This document shows, in pieces, positions 16,469-24,870 of a DNA stretch of 39,487 bases (position 1 is the stretch's first letter; each line of letters starts with the position of its first letter). The notes beneath the pieces are model-generated. The model searched no databases and was not told where the DNA came from. It was given only the letters and a program-made list of their open reading frames with translations. The position numbers were made by a program, and so were the translations under genes. Source of the DNA: Gammaproteobacteria bacterium (GTDB taxonomy: Bacteria; Pseudomonadota; Gammaproteobacteria; Pseudomonadales; Porticoccaceae); contig QJWQ01000009.1 of assembly GCA_003235325.1 (NCBI GenBank), positions 1 to 39,487 on the forward strand, in the 5' to 3' direction.

Positions 16469-18694
16469 TCAGTTGACCGTTATCGTGCTTTTACCCACCC
16501 CGGCAAAGCTTTCGCCGTAGGAGGTGCTGGATACACTCACTGACAGCGGATAAGTCACGCTGAACCACCAGGAGAAAGGGGCCCTGATCTGCCAGACAAC
16601 ATGGGTCAGGTTGCCATCCTTGAGCTTGCCGACTGACTGCGTCAACGCCCCTGACAGCAGGGTGAATCCTGACGGCAGGTTCAGCTTTGCCTTGACGCCA
16701 TGGGCATCCAGATCGCCGGTGTTGGTGATCCGGGCGGTGAGGGTAAAAGTCCCCAGGGACGGCACCGAAGAAGGCTTGATCAACAGGGTGGAAAATGCCG
16801 GACCGCTGGCGGCGCTGAAGTTTTCCTCTGTCGCCAGCGCATAGGGCTCGCTGCTGGCACCATCGAAGGAACTGCTGTAGGCATAGACTTTCACCACCGA
16901 CGGTGCGCTGCCACTGGCTGCCACCTGATGGACGTTGTCGCGAATGGTGGTGTCGGAACTGATGGTGCCATTGGTGGATTCGTTGTACATGCGCAGATCC
17001 AGGTCACTCAGATCACGATAGCTGGTGGGCGTGGCGGCATTGTTGTAATCCACGTCCCGCTCCCAGACCAGGGTCGCCTTGTCGCCGTTATAGACCTGGC
17101 CCTTGTACAGCTTGTAGTCTCCGGCCTGGCCATTGGGTTTGACGCTGCCGGCAAAATAGTCGGTGCGGTGAAAATGGGCGTGCCACAGATCCAGGTATCC
17201 CCAGCCATAGGTCTTGTTCCATTCCCGTCCGGTTTTGGGTCCGTCATCGGCGGTGGTCTGGGTGTTGTTGTCTTCCCAGGAATCTGCCGTGTTGATCAGC
17301 ACCGCCTTGATCGCCTTCGGGTCCCAGTTGCCGCCGTCAGTCAACAGCAGGGTGCCGGCACCCACCTTGGGCGCTGCGGAACTGGTGCCCCCCAGGTTGG
17401 AGTAGCCCCCGGCATTGTTGCAGGTCATGGTGTTGTTGCCGGGAGCGCTGAGATCCGGCTTCTTCCGGTTGAGAACAGTGGGACCGCGACTGCTGCTGCC
17501 GGTAATCACATCATCGGCGCGGCTGACTGTGTTGGCGTCATCCATATTGGCCACGGTCAGCCCGTTGTAGTTGTTGGCGGGCACGGTCATGGTGTTGGTG
17601 CCGAAGCCGTTGTTCCCTGCCGATTTTGCCCAGGAGGTGTTGTAGTCAAAGACCACGGCATCGACAAAGCGGGAAAATGCATGCCAGTCACTGCCGGTCG
17701 CACTGCCGTTGCCCCAGCTGTAGTTGATGACTTCCGGGTCATCCCCGGCGGATCTGAGCATCCAGTCAGCGCCCGCCATGGAGGTCGATGTACTCCCGGC
17801 GTTATCCACCAGAATGGCATTGAGACCGAAAGCCAGGCCGCGATAGGTGGCGTTGGTGCTGGCATACATGCAGGCCACACCGGTGCCGTGATTGCCATTG
17901 GGCGCATAATTTTCATAGAAGGTATGGCCGCTCAGGGCAGCGTGGGTTTCCAGTACGCCTTCATCGAGCACGCCCACATCCCAGACGCCGCCATCGAAAC
18001 CTGAACTCCACCAGGAATTGACGCCCAGAGAACTGACCTGATTGTTCAATTCCGGTTTGCCGGGATGGTCGTACACCACTTCGGCGACACCCCCCGTATT
18101 GGCAATCTCTTCGAGACTGTAGGCGGGTATCACCGCCGCCACTGCATTGACCACGCCCAGGCGCTCCGTCACCCTGCCACCCATGGATTCGATCATTCTG
18201 ACCATCTCTTCCTGGCTGGTGGCAAGCACTTCCCGTGAATTTTCGGCAATTTCCCTGCGCATTTTCTGCATCAACTGCTCCCGTTCCCTGTTGAGTTCCT
18301 CGACGACTTTCCTGTCCGACTCCGATACATATTGCTCCAGCATCCTGCTGTGTTCGATTTCCTCATCCTGAGATGCCAGAGATTCCCTGGGCAGATAGCG
18401 CTGGTAGATATCCCGCACCTGGCCCGCAAGTTCTTCAATTCGGGGATGGTATTTGCGATGCAGGTCCCGGGCGATCTGTCGCTGGGGCTGTTCACCGAAA
18501 ATGATAATGACCGGCAGCCTCTCCGCCTTTTGCGCCAGTTCCTTCAGTTGGGGGTCAATCCTGATTACCGGCTCCGATGCCACAGGCGATTTCTTCAGGT
18601 TTTCAGCCGAGGACATCGTGCCCATGGCCAGTGTCGAAACCATCAGCGCAGTTGCCAGGGGTTTCAGGTGGAATAGTTGACTGTTGCGTTTCAT
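16469..18694 (-). CDS. Secreted subtilisin-like serine protease (S8)
   Basis: A 741-residue exported protease. The ATG at 18694 has a GGAGG site at good spacing and begins a classical signal peptide (MKRNSQLFHLKPLATALMVS, cleavage near SSAEN); an in-frame start at 18778 is rejected. Residues ~40-210 form a propeptide-like region with a charged coiled-coil (about 100-165). The catalytic domain shows D244 in VGVLDEG, H269 in NGNHGTGVA, SAGNNG for the oxyanion region, and the serine in LGGTSSAAP. The C-terminal ~110 residues, from GTFTLTARITNTGDLDAHGV onward, look like a beta-sandwich of the NEW3/CARDB kind. It probably degrades external protein, possibly together with the adjacent M6 metalloprotease. 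Confidence 0.9.
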   Translation of the reverse strand: MKRNSQLFHLKPLATALMVSTLAMGTMSSAENLKKSPVASEPVIRIDPQLKELAQKAERLPVIIIFGEQPQRQIARDLHRKYHPRIEELAGQVRDIYQRYLPRESLASQDEEIEHSRMLEQYVSESDRKVVEELNREREQLMQKMRREIAENSREVLATSQEEMVRMIESMGGRVTERLGVVNAVAAVIPAYSLEEIANTGGVAEVVYDHPGKPELNNQVSSLGVNSWWSSGFDGGVWDVGVLDEGVLETHAALSGHTFYENYAPNGNHGTGVACMYASTNATYRGLAFGLNAILVDNAGSTSTSMAGADWMLRSAGDDPEVINYSWGNGSATGSDWHAFSRFVDAVVFDYNTSWAKSAGNNGFGTNTMTVPANNYNGLTVANMDDANTVSRADDVITGSSSRGPTVLNRKKPDLSAPGNNTMTCNNAGGYSNLGGTSSAAPKVGAGTLLLTDGGNWDPKAIKAVLINTADSWEDNNTQTTADDGPKTGREWNKTYGWGYLDLWHAHFHRTDYFAGSVKPNGQAGDYKLYKGQVYNGDKATLVWERDVDYNNAATPTSYRDLSDLDLRMYNESTNGTISSDTTIRDNVHQVAASGSAPSVVKVYAYSSSFDGASSEPYALATEENFSAASGPAFSTLLIKPSSVPSLGTFTLTARITNTGDLDAHGVKAKLNLPSGFTLLSGALTQSVGKLKDGNLTHVVWQIRAPFSWWFSVTYPLSVSVSSTSYGESFAGVGKSTITVN

Positions 18695-19021
18695 ATGTGC
18701 CTCCGCTGCAATCCAGCCGCGTCTCCGGGACGCTGAAAATTTAAACCAGATGTCTTGCAGCCAGTCCGTTAATGCCACAGGCTGGCTGTAATCAAATACT
18801 GGCGATAAATCTCGAAGGCTTCAGTGCGATACTGTGGCGTTTTATTGCGGAAAATTACCGTATAACAGGCGCGAGAAATTTCCCTGTACCCGGTGCAATC
18901 GCCTGTTTGCCGGACAGGGCAGACAGCAACCAATAGGGCGCTGATTACATTTTTGAGTCATTACTTCGCTTTGCCCGCACTGAGAAACTGGCTGCCTGAA
19001 AACACAGTAATTCAGGATCGG
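18695..19021. other. Intergenic stretch upstream of the S8 protease gene
   Basis: About 325 bp between the S8 protease start and the end of the outer-membrane barrel gene. It presumably carries the protease promoter. An 8-bp inverted repeat, AACAGGCG (18864-18871) and CGCCTGTT (18900-18907), is the only structure seen. No gene is recognised. Confidence 0.35.
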
Positions 19022-20242
19022 CTAGAAATAGCGGCTCAGCTGCAATTGCAAATAATCGTCGCTGGCGATCGAATAAGTGGTATCGGTCGCACTCGCGCCC
19101 CCGAAGAATCGCGCTTTGAGTTCAAGCACGACGTTCTGCCCCAGGCGGCGATCCGCCTCGACGTTGATATAGTTCTCCCCCGTGTGGACGTCGTAACCGA
19201 CGCCGGCCAGGACGGCCGTATCCTGGGTGTCGTTAAACGCCAGCCGGGCACCCAGGAAAAAGTCATTGTCTGCGATCGTTGCCGGCTCGGTATCATCCCG
19301 GCCATCGTACTGGTACTCGAGCAACAGGCCGATGTCGAGGGCCGATTCCCCGACCTGGTACCGGGTGTACTCGAAGCCTCCGACCGCAGCTGCGAAGGTG
19401 CTTGCGCTGCCCTGTCGGGCGATGGCCTCCAGTTTCCAGAGCCAGGCATCCCCGGTGTATTGCAGATCGAGGCCCAGTTGGCCGATCTGATCATAATATG
19501 GTTGCAATGACAGACCGTCGGCCCCCGGTTGCAGCCGCGGTTCACGGCCGGTGCCGCGGAACAGACTCAGACCGATGTCCACATTGCCGATGTAGTGACT
19601 GTAACGCAGGGCAAAATCGACGTGACGCGAACCGGCCGCGGATTCGAACTCCGGATTGGTGGTGTCGACCGGCAGCGGCGTCCGCAACCGCCCCTTGTCC
19701 CCGGCGAAAGTTCGCTCGCGAAAATACGGCAGTGCGTAGAAACTGACCAGGCCCCAGTCCCGCTGGACCGCCAGGTTGACCATCGGCTGACCGAGTTTGT
19801 CTTCACCGTCGATGTCGGCAACGGCATCGGTCTGGTTGATGATATCGACAAGATGCAGGGATTCGGTCACGCCCCAGAATACGGTGTTGGCGCCGATCAG
19901 CAGTTCGAAACCGTCTGTTTCCCAGGCCCAATAGGCTTCCTGCAAGTCCAGCAATGACCGTTCGTGGTCTGCCTCGTCAAAGCGGAGCAAGGGAACAATC
20001 GAAGCGCGCTGGTTGCCGTCTTCGTTGCGCCAGCGCAACTCCGCCCTGGCGGCTGCGGAAAACTGGCTGTCCCGGGCCTCCTGTCCCGGCCAGCGAGCCT
20101 CCTCGGTGAACAGCCGCGATGTCAGGTCAATATTCGCAGAAAGGTCCCAGGAGGGCTCGTCAGCCAGAGTCCAAGCGCCTGACAGCACAAGCCCCAGTCC
20201 CAGGAAAAGCATAGACAGTGCTCGGTTGGCAGTCATCAGCAT
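19022..20242 (-). CDS. Outer-membrane beta-barrel protein of the MMPL operon
   Basis: A ~406-residue outer-membrane protein, last gene of the tetR-MMPL-LolA-like operon. The ATG at 20242 overlaps the preceding stop as TGATG, indicating translational coupling. A signal peptide is evident (ANRALSMLFLGLGLVLSGAW, cleavage near TLADEP). The mature part is a run of amphipathic alternating strands rich in aromatic and acidic residues, ending in the terminal phenylalanine (LQLSRYF) typical of BAM-assembled barrels. It resembles DUF1302/alginate-export-like porins found beside MMPL transporters. Its likely role is an outer-membrane partner in lipid or hydrophobe transport; this is inferred from operon context. 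Confidence 0.75.
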   Translation of the reverse strand: MLMTANRALSMLFLGLGLVLSGAWTLADEPSWDLSANIDLTSRLFTEEARWPGQEARDSQFSAAARAELRWRNEDGNQRASIVPLLRFDEADHERSLLDLQEAYWAWETDGFELLIGANTVFWGVTESLHLVDIINQTDAVADIDGEDKLGQPMVNLAVQRDWGLVSFYALPYFRERTFAGDKGRLRTPLPVDTTNPEFESAAGSRHVDFALRYSHYIGNVDIGLSLFRGTGREPRLQPGADGLSLQPYYDQIGQLGLDLQYTGDAWLWKLEAIARQGSASTFAAAVGGFEYTRYQVGESALDIGLLLEYQYDGRDDTEPATIADNDFFLGARLAFNDTQDTAVLAGVGYDVHTGENYINVEADRRLGQNVVLELKARFFGGASATDTTYSIASDDYLQLQLSRYF

Positions 20243-21045
20243 CACCGCAAACGGCTCAGGCGGCCCTTGACAAAATCCCTCTCGGTCAGGTCCACATCAA
20301 AGACATAATTGTCGTACAGGAGCTCCGTTTGCTTGTTGGTCTGTACGTTTCGCATCGACAATCTGTGTGCGCGCCAGACGCCATTGGCATACTGTCGATA
20401 GTCCCCGAGTTCGAGAACTTTGAGCAGATCGCCACGGCGATCGTAAAACTCCACCTTGCGCAACTGGAAGTCAGTCTGGTCAACCCAGGCGACTTGCCTG
20501 AGGTAACCGGAGTTTTGGTAACGTGGCAAGCGCTCAACCACATCACACTGCAGATCACCGCAGGACTCGGTGCCGATAAACCGGTAATCAAACTTGTTCA
20601 GCTCGAGGGCGGTGAAATCCTCGAAGGCGAACTCGGAACCGACAAAGGGGCCGGACTTGTTGCTCGAGGAGATGCGCTTGACCCGCTTCAGCGCCGGCAG
20701 GTAGAGCCATTGATCATCCGGGTCCATAATCCTGGCGTGCGACAGCAATGCCGTGCCCTCGATATCCCGGGGCGTATCAAACAGGACCAGGCTTTTGTCG
20801 CCCACGGATTCATCCTGCTTTTCGAGCGTCGATATCAACAGTGTCCGTGTCGATTGCTGTCCCGCCGCATTGCGCATGATCATCTGTAATTCGACTTTGC
20901 TGGCGCCGAAACCGAGGTCAGATCGGTCCGACCGCGCGGCGATTGCAAATCCCTGTGCCTCCGGGGTATTGGCCGCTGCGCCATTGGCCAGCATCAGTAC
21001 AGATGCCAGCACAAGTGTAATGTAGGTGATCGTTTGAGATTTCAT
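20242..21045 (-). CDS. Outer-membrane lipoprotein-sorting (LolA-like) protein
   Basis: A 267-residue periplasmic protein with a GGAG ribosome-binding site and a clean signal peptide (ITYITLVLASVLMLANGAAA). It matches the 'outer membrane lipoprotein-sorting protein' family with a LolA/LolB-like lipid-binding fold, for example KSLVLFDTPRDIEGTALLSH, DDQWLYLPALKRVKRISSS and GPFVGSEFAFEDF. Such proteins are regularly encoded next to RND/MMPL transporters and are thought to carry a hydrophobic ligand across the periplasm. It is 35 bp downstream of the transporter and overlaps the next gene. The cargo is unknown. Confidence 0.85.
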   Translation of the reverse strand: MKSQTITYITLVLASVLMLANGAAANTPEAQGFAIAARSDRSDLGFGASKVELQMIMRNAAGQQSTRTLLISTLEKQDESVGDKSLVLFDTPRDIEGTALLSHARIMDPDDQWLYLPALKRVKRISSSNKSGPFVGSEFAFEDFTALELNKFDYRFIGTESCGDLQCDVVERLPRYQNSGYLRQVAWVDQTDFQLRKVEFYDRRGDLLKVLELGDYRQYANGVWRAHRLSMRNVQTNKQTELLYDNYVFDVDLTERDFVKGRLSRLR

Positions 21046-21080
21046 GGTGGTTTCTCCGTTTCAGTGGTGGCTTGATTGCC

Positions 21081-23441
21081 TTATGCCGGTGTCGGCGCCA
21101 GCGAGGGCTCCGACCCCGTTTCAGGACTGCGCTCCCGCTGGCCAATCAGCAGCAAGGCCGGCAGGAGCAGAAAATCCAGGATCAGCGCAAAGAAAATGGC
21201 GAGCAGCGTCATCAGGCCGAGATCCACGTTCATCTTGAACGCCGATGTAGTCAGCACGACGAAGCCCGAAGTCAAAATGATGGTGTTGACCAGGATCGCC
21301 ACGCCGACGTTATGGAAGGCGTAGCGGATCGAGTCCCGGGCAGAAAGTTTTTGCTCGTCCCGGGCACGCACGTACTTGGCCAGGAAGTGCACCGTGTCAT
21401 CGACGATGATTCCCAGGGAAATGGACGCCACGGTAGCCACCGAAAACCCGACCGTACCTACCAGTAATGCCCAGGCTCCGAAAGTCATCAGTATGGGCAG
21501 TCCGTTTGACACCAGGCTGAACAGGCCGAGGCGCAGGCTGCGCAGGGCAACCATCATGATCAACGAGATCGCCAGAATGGCCGCGATGGTGCCCGTGACC
21601 ATGTTGCGCATGTTGCGCTCGCTGATATAGGTGAACATGACGGCGGCGCTGGTGGGCTGCGCTTGCATGTAGGAAGGCCAGTTTGCCTTCTGCCAGTCGG
21701 CAACATTCCTGAAGAACAATCTTGTTTCCGCCGTCGACGTCCGGCTCAGTGTTGCGGTCACCCGGGTTGCCGATTTGTCGATATTGATTCGGTCGTTCAG
21801 GTCCAGACCGTAGGGCAGGGACAATTCATACAGCAGCAGATACTGGGCAGACAGTTCGCGATCGTCCGGAATGCGGTGATAGGCGGGGTCATCGGCGTGC
21901 ATGTTACGGTTGAGCCGCTTCATGATGTCGGACAGTGAATAGACATGGGTGACGCCGGGTTGCCGGCGCAGAAAGGCGGTAAATCGCTCGAGGTTATCCA
22001 GATATTCTGGTTCGCTGATGCCTCCGGGCCCGGCTGCCGGTACCGAGTATTCGATGGGATAGAGTCCGAAAAAGCCCTGGGCACTGTCGGCATCCCGGCG
22101 GAACTCGATGCGTTCGTCGAAGTACTCCACCCACTGGTCGTTGAACTCCAGTGTCGGTATCAGGGCGACCAGCACCAGTGCGGCCAGCCCCACCACCAGC
22201 AACAGTTTGCGGTAATGGGCGATTACCGAATCGGCGAGCCAGGCCATTGCCCGTTCCGACCAGGTCGGCCCCTGGGCATGGCCAGCCCGGTAGGGCAAAA
22301 CCCGGACCAGGGCCGGCAGCAGCGTCAGTGAATAGAGCCATGCGGCAGCAATACCCACAGCCGTGATATTGCCCAGGTGCCAGTAGGGCGGTGAATCCGA
22401 GAAATTCAGGGCGAGAAAACCAACGATCGTCGTCAGCGAGGTGATGGTGACCGGCAAAAAGTTTAGCCTGACAGCCTGCACCAGCGCCTCTGCCTTGCCC
22501 CTGCCCCGGCGCATCAGGCTTCGTAGCGCCAGAATGATATGTATGGAGTCGGCGACGGCGAGCGTCAGGATGACGATGGGCGCCGACATGGAAATCGGCG
22601 TCAGCTTGACGCCACCGAAGCCGGCCACTCCCATGCCGATGACCGTCGACAGGACAATCACGATCAGCGTCGCCACTGTCGCCGGGAACGAGCGGATCAG
22701 CAGCCAGGTGAGGGCGAAAATCACCACGAACATCAGCGGCGTCAGGGTCGCGCCATCGTGCATGCCGGTCTCGGCAAAGGCATTGTTCAGCATGGACACG
22801 CCGGTCAGGTGCACGTCGATGTCCGGGTAGCTGTGCTCGATCCGTTTGACCAGATCCCGGGCAACGGCGACCGCCTCCGGAACTTCTGTCAGGGCCTTTT
22901 CCGGATACTGCAGGACGACATTGACCGCCGTCACCCTGGCATCCGGCGTCAGCAACTGGTTCCGCAACAGCGGTTCGGCCAGTGCGATCCTCTTGCGCTC
23001 TTGCAGATAGCCGGCCTCTCTGGTCGCGGCGTTGCTAACCAGGTCCTCGACTATCAGATCGTCCTCGATGCCGAACGTGTGCTGGAAATTCGTTACCGAG
23101 TCGACCCGGATTGCATAGGGAATCTGCCAGGCGGCTTCGGTCAGGTGCTCCACCGCATCCAGTGTCCGGGCACTGAACGCGTTTCCATCCTGCGCTTCCA
23201 GGACAAAAAAGAAGTTGTCATTCTTGGTATAGGTGTCCTGCAGTGCCTCGAACGCCCGGAGTTCAGGGTTGGCTTTCGAGAAAAACACGCGGTAATTGGT
23301 CGAAAGCTCAAGCCTGCTCATACCCGCTCCCGCCGCGATGACCAGGACCAGGGACAGGGCGATTACCGTCCAGGGACGTGAGATGGCAGTCTGTGTCAGC
23401 GATACAGCGAATCGATCTATCGCCTTGAAGTAATTGCTCAT
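21081..23441 (-). CDS. MMPL/RND-family hydrophobe transporter
   Basis: A 786-residue inner-membrane RND-superfamily protein of the MMPL type. The ATG has a GGAGG site eight bases upstream. The topology is typical: one N-terminal helix, a large periplasmic loop (about residues 45-230), six helices, a second periplasmic loop (about 430-600) and six more helices. Recognisable segments include ELSTNYRVFFSKANPELRAF, the VADSIHIILALRS helix and GIIVDDTVHFLAKYVRARDE, with the Asp pair that carries proton flow in this family. Members export lipids or other hydrophobic molecules, such as hopanoids or polyketides. Here, the linked periplasmic carrier and barrel suggest a trans-envelope path. A TetR operator candidate sits 26 bp upstream of the start. 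Confidence 0.9.
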   Translation of the reverse strand: MSNYFKAIDRFAVSLTQTAISRPWTVIALSLVLVIAAGAGMSRLELSTNYRVFFSKANPELRAFEALQDTYTKNDNFFFVLEAQDGNAFSARTLDAVEHLTEAAWQIPYAIRVDSVTNFQHTFGIEDDLIVEDLVSNAATREAGYLQERKRIALAEPLLRNQLLTPDARVTAVNVVLQYPEKALTEVPEAVAVARDLVKRIEHSYPDIDVHLTGVSMLNNAFAETGMHDGATLTPLMFVVIFALTWLLIRSFPATVATLIVIVLSTVIGMGVAGFGGVKLTPISMSAPIVILTLAVADSIHIILALRSLMRRGRGKAEALVQAVRLNFLPVTITSLTTIVGFLALNFSDSPPYWHLGNITAVGIAAAWLYSLTLLPALVRVLPYRAGHAQGPTWSERAMAWLADSVIAHYRKLLLVVGLAALVLVALIPTLEFNDQWVEYFDERIEFRRDADSAQGFFGLYPIEYSVPAAGPGGISEPEYLDNLERFTAFLRRQPGVTHVYSLSDIMKRLNRNMHADDPAYHRIPDDRELSAQYLLLYELSLPYGLDLNDRINIDKSATRVTATLSRTSTAETRLFFRNVADWQKANWPSYMQAQPTSAAVMFTYISERNMRNMVTGTIAAILAISLIMMVALRSLRLGLFSLVSNGLPILMTFGAWALLVGTVGFSVATVASISLGIIVDDTVHFLAKYVRARDEQKLSARDSIRYAFHNVGVAILVNTIILTSGFVVLTTSAFKMNVDLGLMTLLAIFFALILDFLLLPALLLIGQRERSPETGSEPSLAPTPA

Positions 23442-23466
23442 TGTTTTTTCCTCCGAGCGTCTTAAA

Positions 23467-23486
23467 TAGTTACCAATCGGTCACAA
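23467..23486. promoter_or_regulatory. Candidate TetR operator upstream of MMPL gene
   Basis: TAGTTACC-AATC-GGTCACAA, an imperfect inverted repeat with core ACC-N4-GGT. It matches the two sites upstream of tetR at 24115 and 24157. It lies between the tetR stop and the MMPL start, so the transport genes probably have their own repressible promoter. Confidence 0.55.
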
Positions 23487-23501
23487 ATAGGGCAAAAAAA
23501 A

Positions 23502-24101
23502 TCAGGTCCAGGAATCGACCAGGTCGTCGAGGGTTTCGGCTACTTCTTTCCTGGACAGGAAACCCTTGATCATCGCTGCCGACCCGGCCAGTGTCATCAT
23601 CAGTTGCCTGGCAAGCTTATGGGGCTCCAGTTCTGCCCGTATTTCACCGCACCGGCGCGCTGCCCCGATAAGGTCGGTCATTGCCCGCAGTCTCTGTTCG
23701 CCAAACGACTTCAACGCCGTCTTGACCTCGGGGTCGTGGGGCGCCAGTTCCACCAGGGAATTGATCATCAGACAGCCTTTATCCTGGCCCGCGTCATCGC
23801 AGATCTTGCGAACGGCCGCCTTGATATTCGCCAGCGGTGAATCCGACCGCGACGCCGCAGCCACCACCCCACGAAATTCCACCTCGGCGTAATGCCGCAG
23901 TGCCCGCAGAAACAGTTGATGCTTGTCACCGAAGGCCCGGTACAGGCTGCCCTTGTGCAGGCCGGTGCAGGCACAGAGGTCCGCCAGTGAGGTCGCCTCG
24001 TAGCCCTTGCGCCAGAAAACGTTCATGACCGCTTCAAGTGCGGTGTCCTCGTCAAATTCCCGCGGTCTTCCCACTGACCGCTGTACCTGCGCCGGTGTCA
24101 T
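23502..24101 (-). CDS. TetR/AcrR-family transcriptional regulator
   Basis: A 199-residue repressor from the ATG at 24101; a TTG at 24113 in the same frame is possible but would overlap an operator site. The N-terminal HTH domain (about residues 10-60) shows RPREFDEDTALEAVMNVFW, then GYEATSLADLCACTG and KGSLYRAFGDKHQLFLRAL, closely matching the TetR_N pattern. The C-terminal domain carries KGCLMINSLVELA, typical of the AcrR/YezE-like subgroup. It lies first in the MMPL operon direction. Repeated palindromes in its own upstream region and before the MMPL gene suggest autoregulation plus control of the transporter genes. The inducer is unknown, plausibly the transported hydrophobe. Confidence 0.88.
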   Translation of the reverse strand: MTPAQVQRSVGRPREFDEDTALEAVMNVFWRKGYEATSLADLCACTGLHKGSLYRAFGDKHQLFLRALRHYAEVEFRGVVAAASRSDSPLANIKAAVRKICDDAGQDKGCLMINSLVELAPHDPEVKTALKSFGEQRLRAMTDLIGAARRCGEIRAELEPHKLARQLMMTLAGSAAMIKGFLSRKEVAETLDDLVDSWT

Positions 24102-24114
24102 CTGCGCACCCAAT

Positions 24115-24134
24115 TAGTTACCATTTGGTCACTA
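24115..24134. promoter_or_regulatory. Candidate TetR operator at tetR start
   Basis: TAGTTACC-ATTT-GGTCACTA, the best of three related inverted repeats: half-sites TAGTtACC and TAGTgACC differ at one base. It overlaps the region immediately before the tetR start, as expected for autorepression. Confidence 0.6.
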
Positions 24135-24156
24135 ATATAGCCCAAGGAAAAGTATT

Positions 24157-24176
24157 TGTAAACCGCTTGGTCAAAA
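24157..24176. promoter_or_regulatory. Second, weaker TetR operator candidate
   Basis: TGTAAACC-GCTT-GGTCAAAA, with the same ACC-N4-GGT core. Its centre is 42 bp from that of the 24115 site, about four helical turns, which would place bound repressors on the same DNA face. Confidence 0.45.
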
Positions 24177-24229
24177 ATTGGCGTTTTTGGTTTTTTTGAT
24201 GGCAGGATCTACAACGACGGTACCGGGGA

Positions 24230-24346
24230 GTTCATGACCGGGCCCTGCTCCCCGAGGTGCCCCGGGGGTCGACCATTGCACAGGGCACTGTCGATCCTGT
24301 TTCCCACAGCCACATCAGCAAGCAGCACGCCGGCTGCCGCCAATGG
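24230..24346 (-). pseudogene. Remnant of a histone-deacetylase-like gene
   Basis: On the minus strand, immediately after the NTF2-like stop, a frame reads DPLAAAGVLLADVAVGNRID, then SALCNGRPPGHLGEQGPVM. This aligns with residues ~95-133 of the intact HDAC-like protein encoded at 24871-25788 (ALRAAGAGILAVDLIMENRV, then NSAFCSVRPPGHHAERDRAM), including the RPPGH catalytic motif, where one of two histidines is lost. About 40 codons remain, with no flanking homology seen. It is diverged in sequence, so it is probably an old paralogue or duplication relic rather than a recent partial copy. Confidence 0.6.
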
Positions 24347-24347
24347 A

Positions 24348-24794
24348 TCAATGGGGTTTGTAGGCCTGACGGGCCAATAACTGCCACTGGCCATGCTGTT
24401 TTTGCCAAACCAGCATTATGCCGATAGTCACCTCACCAGGCTCGCCACGATCATTGGTTTTCGCCACCAGCATATGCCGGACAATCGCCACATCACCACT
24501 GATGCTCACCGTTTGATCATTCAAATCCATCGTTACAAAATCTGAATTCCCGCTCACTATATTATCGATAAAGTCAGATTGGGATTCGACGCGTCCTCCG
24601 GAATGACCGTAGCTCAAATCACTACGGGTCAATGCTTTCAGTTGGGCGGCATCAGCATCAATCATCGCTTTTCGCAGTAATTCAACCTGGGCCTCAACCG
24701 CTTTAACGGCCTTTTCATGGTCGCTACCGGCGCTTGCCCCCTGTGCACATAAAGCCAGAACGGCCACTATCGTAAAAGATAAAATTCTATTCAT
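24348..24794 (-). CDS. Exported NTF2-like (SnoaL/DUF4440) protein
   Basis: A 148-residue protein from the ATG at 24794, chosen because CGGAG sits at proper spacing and the signal peptide then starts cleanly (MNRILSFTIVAVLALCAQGA, cleavage near SAGSDH). In-frame alternatives exist at 24800 and 24824. The mature ~125 residues form one NTF2-like cone domain: an N-terminal helix (EKAVKAVEAQVELLRKAMID), DLSYGHSGGRVES, and paired C-terminal strands ending WQLLARQAYKPH. The family includes ketosteroid-isomerase-like and ligand-binding proteins; substrate unknown. It is separated from the intact HDAC-like gene by ~75 bp on the same strand. Confidence 0.75.
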   Translation of the reverse strand: MNRILSFTIVAVLALCAQGASAGSDHEKAVKAVEAQVELLRKAMIDADAAQLKALTRSDLSYGHSGGRVESQSDFIDNIVSGNSDFVTMDLNDQTVSISGDVAIVRHMLVAKTNDRGEPGEVTIGIMLVWQKQHGQWQLLARQAYKPH

Positions 24795-24870
24795 GGTCAT
24801 GGCTCCGAAAGTTAAATAGTACAAGAATCAAGGCAGACAGGTTCGGGTCGGGACTACACCACGGCAACCA

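Noticed and set aside
16700-18004. 434-codon plus-strand frame
   Set aside because: Antisense to the S8 protease catalytic domain; Gly/Val/Ile-rich shadow frame without motifs.
18864-18907. 8-bp inverted repeat AACAGGCG/CGCCTGTT upstream of the S8 protease
   Set aside because: Arms are short and 28 bp apart, with no T-run or second copy; chance is likely.
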